Program-made: the position numbers and the translations under genes | In this document: positions 1 to 8,881 of the stretch, in pieces | Layout: each line of letters starts with the position of its first letter | Numbering within the stretch: position 1 is the first letter of the stretch | Notes under the pieces: model-generated | Told to the model about the DNA's origin: nothing | Database searches by the model: none | What the model saw: only the letters and a program-made list of their open reading frames with translations | Source of the DNA: Chara braunii | Taxonomy: Eukaryota > Streptophyta > Charophyceae > Charales > Characeae | NCBI GenBank assembly: GCA_003427395.1 | Contig: BFEA01000105.1 | Location: 694,432 to 714,909, forward strand | Direction: 5' to 3' | Length of the DNA: 20,478 nucleotides

Positions 1-5
1 CGCCA

Positions 6-43
<38 letters not shown>
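1..43. repeat. (CT)n microsatellite
   Basis: Nearly pure CT dinucleotide tract with one TTT interruption near position 24. It begins at the window edge, so its full length is unknown. Confidence 0.95.
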
Positions 44-284
44 CACTTATCACATGATATCGTTCCCGCACACCACACTTTCTTAGACTAAGCCATGGTC
101 CAAGAGAGCCTGCTGTCCTAGCTATTGCTATTGTCACTTTCCGTCATCCTTCTCCACCATAAGAGCTTGTGCAGAGCAGCGCCCCAACCACATGTCAGTG
201 CAAGGTAGAATTAATCATAAGCTGAGGCAGACCCAATGTTTCTAGCTTTGACTCGGCCTGACCTGCCGTCGGTTGCCTCCTTGA
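44..284. other. No recognised feature; flank of retroelement
   Basis: I see no gene here. The RT-RNase H pseudogene that follows becomes recognisable only near 285-333. The palm motifs of a reverse transcriptase (the YxDD region) are not visible in any forward frame of this stretch. Either the element is truncated on its left side or this part has decayed beyond recognition. Confidence 0.5.
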
Positions 285-660
285 GTGGCTGAGATTTCTC
301 GATTTGTTCCAAGCATTTGTTGCAACCAGTGTAACCTCGGCTTCTTCCTTAGTCTTCACAAATATTATTTCCTACGTTTCCAAACCATTCATTTCCTCGA
401 TTTCACCCTCGTTCTCATGAAAAAGCGCACAAGGTCCCTCAAGTCCCTCAAGACAAGGTCCACAAGATCCTTGCCCTTATTACCAACACCCACTCCCTCA
501 ACACCGGTAATTCTATTGCAAAACTTGCGGAAAAGCTCGCCTCCCTTTCCAAAGCATTAATGCGCACTCACCTTTATCTTTCATTTCTATACGAAGCAAT
601 GTCACCTTCCAGCTGGGACACCCCCACCAAGATTTCCGAAGACCTCATCCACGACCTTCA
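285..660 (+). pseudogene. DIRS-type retrotransposon, C-terminal part of reverse transcriptase (decayed)
   Basis: This is the end of an RT of the tyrosine-recombinase (DIRS) retrotransposon class, just before its RNase H. In one frame the peptide NLGFFLSLHKYYF (333-371) resembles the 'WLGF' strand that follows the RT palm. The reading then shifts by one or two bases between about 371 and 452. In the second frame DKVHKILAL (452-478), IAKLAEKLASLSKALM (515-562) and WDTPTKISEDL (614-646) match the helical connection seen in DIRS-like proteins: a kinase-like 'LAG-LASL-AL' helix, then a Trp ahead of the RNase H. The frame is shared with the downstream RNase H, so this was one polyprotein. No RT catalytic motif remains in the window. 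Family assignment is from motif memory, not a search. Confidence 0.6.
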
Positions 661-1543
661 CTTTCCTCACCTCCCTGGAAGGCTTTGGACAGTCCGATCT
701 CCTTCACTCACCATCTTCACAAATGCTTCATCTCACCAATTTGAAATCGTTGTCGTCATCTACCCTCTCTCCGGACCTCCCCTCACCCTAAGCCAGTGTC
801 CCCCTCATACACTACTTCAATCTTCATCCACCCACCGCGCGTTGTACACTATATTTAAGGCTTTCTGACTCATCGCCAACACTCATCCCCACCTTCTTCT
901 CTTGGCATCTATTAGACTCCACTCCGAAAGTCAAGCAGGGTCAACCTGACTCTCCTAAATGAAATCTACTGAATAATATTTTAATACATGGCTCTACAAC
1001 ATTGCCTCTATCCTTGTATCCTTTGACGCCTTGTTTAGTCTTGTCTGAATCTTTAGAACGCTTAACAAGATCGCAGACTCTGTATCCAAAACTGAAGACA
1101 ACACAGATTGGGGACTCGCTAACTATCTTAAGGTGACCATATTCTCCGAAATAGGTGCCCCAACTTTTGATATTTTCTCGTTAGTAGATTACCACCATGT
1201 CTGCCCCACCTTCATCTCAAAAGATTGGTCCACCAAGGTTTTTCAAATCGACGCTCTATCTTTCGACTGGAACCTTTTCCCTTACTCACCCTACAAGTGG
1301 CTCTTTCCCCCAACATCATTCCTTCATCACGTTCTCTCTAAAATCAACGCAGACCCAATTACCTCCTCATACTCCCTTCATCTAAAAAAAACTTTTGGTA
1401 TCCTACGACCCTCTCACTCAATATCATCAAACACTTTATCATCCCTCAGTCCACATTCTGCTGCTCCCCCAAGTGCTCGCGTTCGCTCCTCTGTCAGCAA
1501 CCCTGCCATCTTGGGCCTCACAGGCACCTTCCTTCTCTCCTAA
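661..1543 (+). pseudogene. DIRS-type retrotransposon RNase H domain (decayed)
   Basis: RNase H domain of a DIRS-like element, which would degrade the RNA strand of the RNA/DNA hybrid during reverse transcription. One frame can be followed from about 452 to 1400. It shows FTNASSHQF (716-742), where the first catalytic Asp is expected but Asn is present. STHRALYTIFKAF follows (827-865), where the catalytic Glu is Ala, then RLHSESQAG (914-940), where the third acidic residue is Glu instead of Asp. LNKIADSVSK (1061-1090) and DNTDWGLANYL (1097-1129) match the conserved 'RE-N-AD-LS...DW' end. After that come IGAPTFDIFS, IDALSFDW and WLFPPTSFLHHVLSKI, the 'WGP-DLFAS...DAL-DW...FPP' tail typical of DIRS/Ngaro polyproteins. 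Stops lie at 866-868, 947-949, 956-958, 974-976 and 1046-1048 (a TGA in place of the usual Trp before the RE-N motif). From about 1395 the best match moves to another frame. It is clearly non-functional. Confidence 0.75.
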
Positions 1544-1570
1544 ACCGCCCCTGCACCTATTTTCGTTCGC

Positions 1571-2574
1571 TTATTTCCAACCTCGTCTCATACCATAGCC
1601 ATACCACATAAACATCCCAATCTGACTCCAAGTCTCTACCTCATTATCTCTCCTAAGCTCCAACCGTCCTCTATTCCCGCTTGAACACCCATTAATGGGA
1701 AGCTATGACCACTCTCACCTTCATAAACCCTCAACTCACTTAATTGTTTCTTTATGCGCTTGTTGAATCCATCAACACTCAACGGCCCACCTCCTAGCAT
1801 CGGCCTGAAGATACTCGGATACCCATTTTTCAAATCTTGGCCTATCATGTCATAGCAATCAATCATGCTTGACAACCAACGCAGAAACGTAACCCCCCCC
1901 ACTTTAGGATCGCACAACCTTATCAGGAACTGACCACCCTTTCGATCTGTTAAGGTATAACCTGGGCGCACAATCCTCCTATCAATATTCATCTCTTTGT
2001 ATTGTAACCTCAACCCTTCCCCACACCGCTGCCAACCCTCCCACAAATATAGGAACGCCTCTCTATCCCGATATGCCTGCGCCTCCGGGTAACCTTTCAA
2101 CATTCTCGATTTGCCCTACCCTTCCCCACACCGTTGCCAACCCTCCCACAAATATAGGAACGCCTCTCTATCCTGATATGCCTGCGCCTCTAGGTAACCT
2201 TTCAACATTTTCGATTTGCATTTTATATAATCCAAAACCCTTTTCAATTTCTCCCACTAAAAGGGTCGAGCACACTCCTCCACCACATCTCTTTGTAAAG
2301 TATACTCCCAGTACACCTTTCTGAATCCCTTTAGCCTTAGGCTAGTACTCTGACAAGGATCCCCATCTCCATCCCTTCCGAATAATCGGAAGCACTCACT
2401 CAAACAATTCACCACAACATCCACTGTGGACGACGAAACCAATGGATGACCTTCAACATTAGATGTACGACAACGCCTTTCAACGTCAACAAACCATTGG
2501 CTACTTATGAACGACAATAGATCTAAGCTAGAGTATGTTATACAGCTCCTTCCAACGTTGTTTCGCTCCAACTA
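1571..2574 (-). pseudogene. Tyrosine recombinase of DIRS/Kangaroo-like retrotransposon (decayed, convergent to RNase H)
   Basis: Site-specific tyrosine recombinase, the enzyme that integrates DIRS-class elements as circular DNA. Reading right to left, an N-terminal core-binding region includes LKGFRKVYWEY and ARPF-stop-WEKLKRVLDY. The catalytic domain follows, with box I GWQRCGEGLRL (catalytic Arg, R-x-x-E), a beta-hairpin Lys in TDRKGGQFLIRL, then SIFRPMLGGGPLS and FNKRIKKQL. Box II is degenerate: GHSFPLMG where H-x-x-R is expected, so the second Arg is lost. In-frame TAG codons lie at 2572-2574, 2257-2259, 2116-2118 and 1636-1638. After the last, a +1 shift restores ETWSQIGMFMWYGYGM, with a plausible nucleophilic Tyr, ending at TAA 1571-1573. 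A 105-bp in-frame duplication repeats box I. Its end lies only about 28 bp from the end of the opposing RNase H frame. Confidence 0.7.
2014..2223. repeat. 105-bp tandem duplication inside the recombinase pseudogene
   Basis: Two copies, 2014-2118 and 2119-2223, differing at few positions. The period is 35 codons, so the frame is kept. Each copy encodes MLKGY..EAQAY through WEGWQRCGEG on the minus strand, that is, the catalytic box I. A TAG sits at the junction. Confidence 0.9.
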
Positions 2575-3484
2575 TTCATTCAATGCAAGGATTATCTTCT
2601 TCATCCCATTTTTTCTTCTTCATTTCATTTTTCCATCGACGACCTGCTCCGAAATCTCCGATCAAGGCGCTGCTACATTCAAGACCTGCCGTGTAATTCC
2701 TTTCAACCTTTGGTGTCGCATGCTTCTACTGCCAGTTGGCATTGCTCATCCGCTCGCTCCACCATTCCCTGCAAGATGACAATGTCACTTGGGGAACAAT
2801 GGAGGGAGTTGGGCGGTCTACGATGTGTCCGGGCCTGCGACCCACCTTCACGACTCACTCCTGTGCGATTTGGTATCATCTGTGATTTGAAAATTTTGTA
2901 TTTTATCTAAAGCGGACCTGTGTAGCATTATGTTTGCAACAACCTACCCTGTTGGGTACTACGCCAACGCTGATAATTGTTTTTATACGCTATCATCGAT
3001 TGCCTTCCTTTTTCACAATACAAGTCGCATCAATTTATGAACAACAACATCCCAATCATAATTAATGGCAAAACAGGTAATGATGTGACACTCACACAGA
3101 CTGAAGAACATCCTTGCCGCCCCCAATGGTCCCACTACTCTGTCGAGTGACAGTATAAGTCACGGGGGCCTGCCGAGCCATCACAACTTGCAAAGTCTTC
3201 CAGGCCTCGTTCGCTCGTGGCGCTCATCGCATATACGAACGTGCAGGTGACATTGTTTCCGCATCTATACTATGATAATCACGTTCTGGCAAAGTTAGGG
3301 TATGCAACTATTTAAGCAGTCCTGCCTCGTCAAGATGGATGAAATGGAGGTGGGTTGTGGTTGTTGCTTGACCCCCACGAACAACTAACCTTTTTAATAT
3401 AGAAACAACTCTCATCCTTATCAAAACAAGACATAACCTAGTAGGTTTTAGGTTGAACTTCAAAGTTAGGTTCATTCATGAGAT
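2575..3484. other. No supported gene
   Basis: Short open stretches exist on both strands but none has recognisable motifs or length. This would be the upstream side of the recombinase gene, and possibly the terminal repeat of the retroelement. I could not identify a matching terminal repeat elsewhere in the window. Confidence 0.5.
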
Positions 3485-4312
3485 TGTCACACTCATGCTT
3501 TGTCCATTCTTGCACTTAGTGGTAGTCCGATTCATCCTTGGATGTTTAGGTGGTCACATGCTTGTGCTTTCACTAGTCACAATCATGCTTTGTCCATCTT
3601 GCACTTGGTGATAGTTCCATTCATCCTTGGTTGTCCAACTAGTCACATGCTTGTGTCATACTCATGCTTTGTCCATTCTTGCACTTGGTGATAGTCCGAT
3701 TCATCCTTGGTTGTTCAACTAATCACATGCTTGTGTTTTTCGTAGTCGCACTCATGCATTGTCCATTTTTGCACTTGGTGATAGTCCGATTCATCCTTGG
3801 TTGTTCAACTAGTTACATGCTTGTCTCACACTTTTGAATTGTGTCCATTCTTGCACTTGGTGATAATCCGATTCATCCTTGGTTGTTCAACTAGTCACAT
3901 GTTTGTCTCACACTCTTGCATTGTCCATTCTTGCACTTGGTGATAGTCTGATTCATCCTTAGCTGTTCAACTAGTCACATGCTTGTGTCACACTTATGCT
4001 TTGGCTATTCTTGCACTTGGTGACAATTCGATTCATCCTTGGGTGTTCAACTAGTCATATGCTCGTGTCACACTCATGCTTTGTCCATTCTTGCACTTGG
4101 TGATAATCCAATTCATCCTTGGTTGTTCAAACTAGTCATGAGCTGGTGTTTTCATTAGTCACATTCATACACTGTCCATTCTTACACTTGGTGATAGTTC
4201 GATTCATTCTTGGTTGTTCAACTAGTCACAAGCTTGTGTCACACTCTTGCACTTGGTGACAGTCCGAGTCATCCTTGGCTGTTCAACTAGTCACATGCTT
4301 GTGTTTTCAACT
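3485..4312. repeat. Minisatellite, about 10 units of 80 or 90 bp
   Basis: The phrase TGCACTTGGTGATAGTCCG followed by ATTCATCCTTGG and TTCAACTAGTCACATGCTTG recurs with starts near 3512, 3601, 3681, 3771, 3853, 3933, 4013, 4093, 4184 and 4249. Spacings are 89, 80, 90, 82, 80, 80, 80, 91 and 65. The longer units carry an extra TTTTCACTAG-like insert. The last unit is shortened. Confidence 0.95.
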
Positions 4313-4560
4313 TGGTTTCGCGAGTCTGAGTGCTACATGGGCATTACAAATGTGGTATTGTAAGAAGCATTAAGATTTGAGCTTGGCCCAATAAATCAGC
4401 ACGGTGACCCGTGTGAATATTGGTTGTTGATCTGCTTAAGGGGTCTCAATAAACTACAGTAATTTGCAGCATGTAAACAATAAAAAATAAATAAAACAAT
4501 AATGTAAAAGAATAACACATCGTGTGAGGTAAATGATTGTGACCACCAACCAATGAAGTT
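4313..4560. other. No recognised feature, AT-rich
   Basis: Single-copy-looking sequence with an A-rich run near 4475-4510. No reading frame or motif is supported. Confidence 0.4.
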
Positions 4561-4770
4561 GAAAGAACTTTCTTGAGCTTGCAGTATACTCTTAGATCGT
4601 AGGCCTTGAAATGACTTTCTTAAGTTGAAAGAACTTTATTGAGCTTGCAGTATACTCTTAGATCTGTCTCTTATACACATCTAGATGTGTATAAGAGACA
4701 GCTCTTAGATCGTAGGCCTTGAAAGAACTTTCTTGAGCTTGTAGTATACTCTTAGATCGTAGGCCATGCC
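4555..4770. repeat. Short tandem repeats (48-66 bp) around an adapter
   Basis: The phrase CTTAGATCGTAGGCC plus GAAAGAACTTTCTTGAGCTTG and GTATACT recurs, with CTTAGAT at 4591, 4657, 4703 and 4751. The third and second copies are separated by the adapter at 4664-4701, so true copy number and order are uncertain. Confidence 0.85.
4664..4701. other. Nextera mate-pair junction adapter (assembly artefact)
   Basis: CTGTCTCTTATACACATCT (4664-4682) is followed immediately by its exact reverse complement (4683-4701). This is the Tn5 mosaic end in the head-to-head form used as the mate-pair circularisation junction. On the minus strand it encodes SYTHLDVYKRQ, a peptide well known as adapter contamination in protein databases. 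It is not genomic sequence of the organism. Confidence 0.98.
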
Positions 4771-4906
4771 TGCTACATAGTTGTTTGAAATCTCCCATTT
4801 GAAGATTGCTCAACATATTTTCAATATTCGCTTCGTTGAACAATCTGCGTAAAGTTGCAGTCCTCACTATCTTTAGCTGATCATCTTTTAGGATATACCG
4901 ACTTCT
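4702..4906 (-). other. Possible coding remnant, unidentified
   Basis: A minus-strand frame is open for about 68 codons between a TGA at 4907-4909 and the adapter. It has no ATG at its start. Visible pieces are KDDQLKIV, LRRLFNEANIENMLSNLQ, MGDFKQLC and RHGLRSK. The stretch LQMGDFKQLCSRHGL faintly recalls the helix-turn of a SAP-type DNA-binding motif, but this is weak. Toward the adapter the frame runs into the tandem repeat. It could be an exon or transposon relic, or chance; I do not assign a function. Confidence 0.2.
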
Positions 4907-5477
4907 TCACTCCACTTGGTCCAACTTCGTTCTTTCCCAGTATTGGCTTCTTACTTGGTGTCTTCAGAAACTTATGTTATGGGGAGATGAAATTTCGCCT
5001 CACAAGAGACTTCAATCTGTTTTCTATTCCCTTTAAGGATCCCATATGGCAGGTACGTGGTGAGTGTGGGGCTTGAACGTGCGCCACACATTTTGAAACG
5101 GAATCCTCAATGGTGGATCAATTAGATCCATGGTTGAGGAAACTTCAAGTTGGTAATAATGAAATCATCTCTTCACCAAATGAGAAAGAGAGTGGAAGCG
5201 GTGTGGAGGTGGAAAAGAGAACAACTTGATTGCTTAGCTCGTTTCATTCATCTGCGAATATTTTAAGCACATGATCTTTAATAATGTGGCAAAAATCACC
5301 ATGCATGAAGGATGATGGAGGAAAAGAGTGGTAATTCTAACTATCGAACTCTCATTTTTTGTCGGATTTTGCAGAAATGAAGGGTCATCTTATAATGGAT
5401 AAATATAATCATTCCACAACGTATCTATTGGGGGAAAACGCCAAGATAGTGTGACGTCGGACTCTTAACGACCATAA
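4907..5477. other. No supported gene
   Basis: The only item of note is a 39-codon ATG frame at 5110-5229 (+), beginning MVDQLDPWLRKLQVGN and ending after a charged VEVEKRTT. It has ordinary protein-like composition but is too short to support on its own. The rest of the stretch has no motif that I recognise. Confidence 0.35.
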
Positions 5478-5509
5478 TTTAAAAAAAAAATAAAAAAAAA
5501 TAAAGGGGT
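5478..5509. repeat. A-rich low-complexity tract
   Basis: Two runs of A separated by single T bases. Confidence 0.9.
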
Positions 5510-5734
5510 TATCTCATAAAAATCTGAGATAGTATAAATAAAGAAAAAAAATGGGTCGGTTATAGAACCTACCCCACTAAGTGTATGGCAAAGGTACAAC
5601 CAGCCTCACCCACGATTTTGGTTGGGGGCTGGAGTGATCGAGAACACTTCTCCAACCACTATAAAACCTCCAACTGCCTTCCAACTGCCACAAAATCCAC
5701 TGATGTTGCTTGTGTGGTGTTGCATATTGTCGGT

Positions 5735-6038
5735 ACGAATACCCTTACTAGGGTATTTGTGCGCAATTTTGCATCTCGCAGGAGATGCACTTTTGACAAT
5801 ATTCGAAATAATATTCCATTTCTGTATGACCACAACCGACTCTTAAGAGTCGGGAACGACAAGTGCGCATGTGGTTAAACTAGAGAGTGTGTGGGCGTGC
5901 ACTTCGAGGGCACGCGTGGGTTTAGACGAACGTCTAGTTATGTAATGAGCTAGTCGTGTGAGCGATACCCGGCCCTAAAAGCGTGAGCGAGAGAAAGGGT
6001 ATGTGCACAAATATTGCGCACGCACTGAGTGCGTTCGC
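5735..6038. repeat. Cluster of inverted repeats / hairpins
   Basis: Successive stems: 5735-5745 with 5750-5760 (11 bp, one G-T wobble, loop TACT); 5770-5777 with 5782-5789 (8 bp, loop GCAG); AATATT 5798-5803 with 5810-5815. A perfect 18-bp palindrome CCGACTCTTAAGAGTCGG follows at 5836-5853. TAGACG-AA-CGTCTA lies near 5921-5936, and GCGCACGCACT (6016-6026) pairs with AGTGCGTTCGC (6028-6038) with one mismatch. Forward and reverse frames open across part of this (for example 5585-5878) are probably by-products of the palindromes. Function is unknown. Confidence 0.8.
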
Positions 6039-6143
6039 GTCGAGACTGGCATTTGGTGACCAACGTTAGGATTAGTCATCGGAACCGTTGATTGACCTAA
6101 GATGGCATGCGGACCAGCATTGTGCAAAGTGCGTGAGTCCCTA

Positions 6144-6515
6144 GGTTGACCGTGTTCTTGCCAACAGTAAAAGTTGCCGATAGTATTAGAAAGGTCGGTG
6201 TGAGTAGGGTGTAGTCTGAACGGAAGTAGGGGGGTTCCAATACCAAGAAGGTAAAAGTACGACTTTCGAAATAGTAGCCTATTGGAGGAGCCAAAATCCT
6301 TGACTGCAGGGCAACATGGTCAACAACATGGTTGACCGTGTTCTTGCCAACGGTAGAAGCCGCCGATAGTCTTGGAAAGATCGGCGTGAGTAGGGTGTAG
6401 TATGAATGAAAGTACGGGGGGTTCCAATATCAAGGAGGTAAAAGTACGACTTTCAAAATAGTAGCCTATTGGAGGAGCCAAAATCCTTGACTGCAGGGCA
6501 ACATGGTCAACAACG
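6144..6515. repeat. 186-bp tandem duplication
   Basis: Copy 1 starts at 6144 and copy 2 at 6330, both with GGTTGACCGTGTTCTTGCCAA. Both end in CTTGACTGCAGGGCAACATG and GTCAACAAC. The minus strand of each copy has an open stretch containing APPIGYYFESRTFT, but the two lie in different frames, so I see no coding constraint. Confidence 0.92.
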
Positions 6516-6539
6516 CGGCAAACCATGGTTAAAGTCAAC

Positions 6540-6855
6540 CTCTTCGAGCGCCAGGTGCAGGAGTACGGCGACCGTGGGAGTGGTCGGTGGGCCAAAGCGC
6601 AACCTTTAGTGTCGTCCAACGGGCCAGGGAGCGGGGCGTGTACTCTTTATAACGCATCTGCTACACCTAGCCTTGGGCCGAGCACTATGCCTCTTCGAGC
6701 GCCAGGTGCAGGAGTACGGTGACCGTGGGAGTGGTCGGTGGGCCAAAGCACAACCTTTAGTGCCATCCAACGGGCCAGGGAGTAGGGCGGGACCGACGGG
6801 TACTCTTTATAAGAAAAAATGCATATGCTACACCTAGCTTTGGGCCTAGCACTAT
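6540..6855. repeat. 151-bp tandem duplication
   Basis: Copies start at 6540 and 6691 with CTCTTCGAGCGCCAGGTGCA. The second copy carries small extra segments near 6787 and 6813. Each copy contains TACTCTTTATAA, a TATA-like string. Confidence 0.92.
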
Positions 6856-7076
6856 TGGTTACGATAGTCGACTTTCAGCCTGCAGATCCGAGGATCGGAG
6901 CCAGCAGCCGACGACAAAGGAGCAGAGGAGCATCTTGCGAGAAAACTAAGCGGTTGAGGCAATGTTCGATCAGCAGGAAACCACAAAAAAGAACGGCCGC
7001 TCGCCCTAGCCAGCGACCGCCGAGCTGTTTGGGATCCTCAAAGACTTTACGCAACGCATCTTACTTGTTTCATTAA
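6819..7076 (+). CDS. Hypothetical small basic protein, doubtful
   Basis: An 85-codon ATG frame. The N-terminus MHMLHLALGLALLVTIV is hydrophobic and resembles a signal peptide or membrane anchor. The rest is Arg/Ser/Lys-rich low complexity (for example SSRRQRSRG and RKPQKRTAARPSQ). A TATA-like TTTATAA lies about 15 bp upstream of the ATG. Against it, the first 12 or so codons lie inside the second copy of the 151-bp duplication, and there is no recognisable domain. Long chance frames are common in GC-rich stretches, so I give it low weight. Confidence 0.15.
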   Translation: MHMLHLALGLALLVTIVDFQPADPRIGASSRRQRSRGASCEKTKRLRQCSISRKPQKRTAARPSQRPPSCLGSSKTLRNASYLFH

Positions 7077-7083
7077 TGAGACG

Positions 7084-7108
7084 GAAAGAAAGAAAGAAAG
7101 AAAGAAAG
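7084..7108. repeat. (GAAA)6 microsatellite
   Basis: Six perfect GAAA units plus a final G. Confidence 0.97.
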
Positions 7109-7609
7109 CGGCAAGCCACTCACTTTGCGTCTACTTTCAATTCTAATTTGCTGGATTGATCGATGCTGAGGCTTTCTTTTACGTATGTATTGTATGGTCG
7201 GTCTTGTGAAGTTCAAACTCTTACAGTGGGTAGAACGCAAAGTAAGATAAGCGATTGATTACATAAAGCTTTCTCCAATTGCCTGTCCAGCCCCTAGCCT
7301 TTTTCGAATGAATCTATAGACTACATAAGACAGGAGATCGCGGGCAGTCGAAAACCTCGTTGACCTAGCCTATGGAGCGAAGCGCTGCCAAGCTAATGAA
7401 AGGAGGAGCTGCAATAATCTATCCAATTGGCGGAGTACGGAAAAGGGGGAGAATAGCGACCTGAAGGCTCGTTGAGGAAGGAGGGAGTGGCGAGTGAAGG
7501 CTTACCTGGCGCCAGATGAAGTCCTGTTGCATTATGGTGATGCACCTTCTCAAACTTTAGTGGAAGGTTCATTATCATTTTTTGGTAAGAGTAGTTGAGG
7601 GCTTGACCA
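7109..7609. other. No supported gene
   Basis: No motif, RNA gene or convincing reading frame was found on either strand. Confidence 0.45.
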
Positions 7610-7765
7610 GAGGTCACGCCATTGCTGCTCGTCGAGATGATGACAGGGCTTCGATCTGCACGTAACGAAGAGAGTGGGCAGGAGAGAGAGGTCCCGCCAT
7701 TGCTGCTCGTCGAGGTGATGACAGGGCTCCGATCTGCACGTAACGAAGAGAGTGGGCAGGAGAGA
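7610..7765. repeat. 78-bp tandem duplication
   Basis: Copies start at 7610 and 7688 (GAGGTC, then CGCCATTGCTGCTCGTCGAG) and are nearly identical. The period is 26 codons, so minus-strand frames read through as a repeated SSLRADRSPVI..TSSNG peptide. I see no evidence that it is expressed. Confidence 0.93.
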
Positions 7766-7805
7766 GGGGGAAGACAACTTACCTTCCTTAAAGACTCGGA
7801 GTGAA

Positions 7806-7851
7806 GATCGAGCAGTGCTAGGCGGAGCGATCGAGCAGTGTTAGGCGGAGC
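7806..7851. repeat. 23-bp tandem duplication
   Basis: GATCGAGCAGTG and TAGGCGGAGC occur twice, at 7806 and 7829, differing at one base. Confidence 0.93.
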
Positions 7852-7953
7852 GAGCAAAACGGGGAACAAGACAACCAGAACGGGATGCATCTATCCACGT
7901 TTTGGAGGAAGATCGATATCCACTTACAAGAGATGGTGGAAGGGGGGGCGTGA

Positions 7954-8082
7954 CCGATACTACTAGTGCTTGCTGCTGCGATCCTGGTAGCTGACTTCAT
8001 TATCCTCGCGGTCTTTTTCATCATCGTCGTAGTCGTCATCAAAGAAGACCGGGACCAGGCTCGTGTGGGCGTCCCATTCTAG
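7954..8082 (+). other. Open stretch encoding a transmembrane-like peptide
   Basis: From a TGA at 7951 to a TAG at 8080-8082 the frame is open for 42 codons with no ATG. It encodes about 30 hydrophobic residues (ILVADFIILAVFFIIVVVV), then the charged KEDRDQAR. The DNA is TCGTCGTAGTCGTCATC-like low complexity, which by itself yields Val/Ile-rich peptides, so this may be compositional. A related open stretch at about 8360-8503 encodes IVIILLATMVFKLALAITVF. Either could be a relic of one membrane-protein exon. Confidence 0.2.
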
Positions 8083-8502
8083 TGGTCGCGATTATTGGGG
8101 GCATATGGGGCTGGGTTCAGAAGTAAATCCTTCCGCATTCGAGCGGAACATTCACTTCCTCCTTGTATGTTTGGAGATCAGTTGCATGTGGGACCAAGAG
8201 CTTTGAAAGGAGGGTGTATTTTCCCCATGTTTTGGGGAAATTTTATTTTTTATCAAAGCATCGGGTGAGTTGTGTAGCGGACGGGCTCTCCATCACGCTC
8301 GACGTAGCAGCTGTTTTGGCCGAGCTGCCTATTGTGGTGGTGGCCACCAACTTCAGCGGATCGTCATCATCCTCCTCGCGACCATGGTCTTCAAGCTCGC
8401 TCTTGCGATCACAGTCTTCGTCCCGTTCCAGGTGGTCGGTGCTGTTGGATTGAATCTGGCCGTCGGTGAGACCAGATACCGTCCGGCTAAGGCAGAGGAT
8501 AA

Positions 8503-8504
<2 letters not shown>

Positions 8505-8587
<83 letters not shown>

Positions 8588-8588
8588 N

Positions 8589-8655
<67 letters not shown>
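8505..8655. repeat. (GA)n microsatellite with an ambiguous base
   Basis: About 150 bp of pure GA. The N at 8588 coincides with a phase shift: A falls on even positions before it and on odd positions after it. This suggests a join or unresolved length at this point, not a simple uncalled base. Confidence 0.97.
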
Positions 8656-8661
<6 letters not shown>

Positions 8662-8881
8662 ACTTACCTCTAGGAAGTGACGATGCGACATGATCGAAGT
8701 ACGATGCAAATCCCATGATCTAGTGTAAGATTCACCTTCGTTTATCTAGTCGCAGACGCAACAGCAAGCAACGTCATAGGTGGGTACCTTTCTATGTTCT
8801 AGAGGAAGATTCATTCTAATTATGCACATTTGATGAATCATGGAGCATGCCGATTGTAGATTCCTTATCGTGCTCATCGTC

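Noticed and set aside
1636-2574. All in-frame stops of the recombinase are TAG, suggesting TAG might be read as Gln as in some green algae
   Set aside because: The partner RNase H frame contains TGA and TAA stops, the recombinase also has a frameshift, a lost box II Arg and a duplication, and none of the TAG positions is an obvious Gln position. Ordinary decay explains it.
3485-4312. CRISPR-like array of regularly spaced repeats
   Set aside because: The whole 80-90 bp unit is repeated, with no unique spacers, and the context is eukaryotic.
5585-5878. 97-codon plus-strand frame with overlapping long frames on the other strand
   Set aside because: It runs over strong palindromes, which open frames on both strands at once. 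There is no recognisable motif.
8243-8716. Long overlapping frames encoding poly(Arg-Glu) and poly(Leu-Ser)
   Set aside because: They are translations of the GA/CT microsatellite and contain an N.
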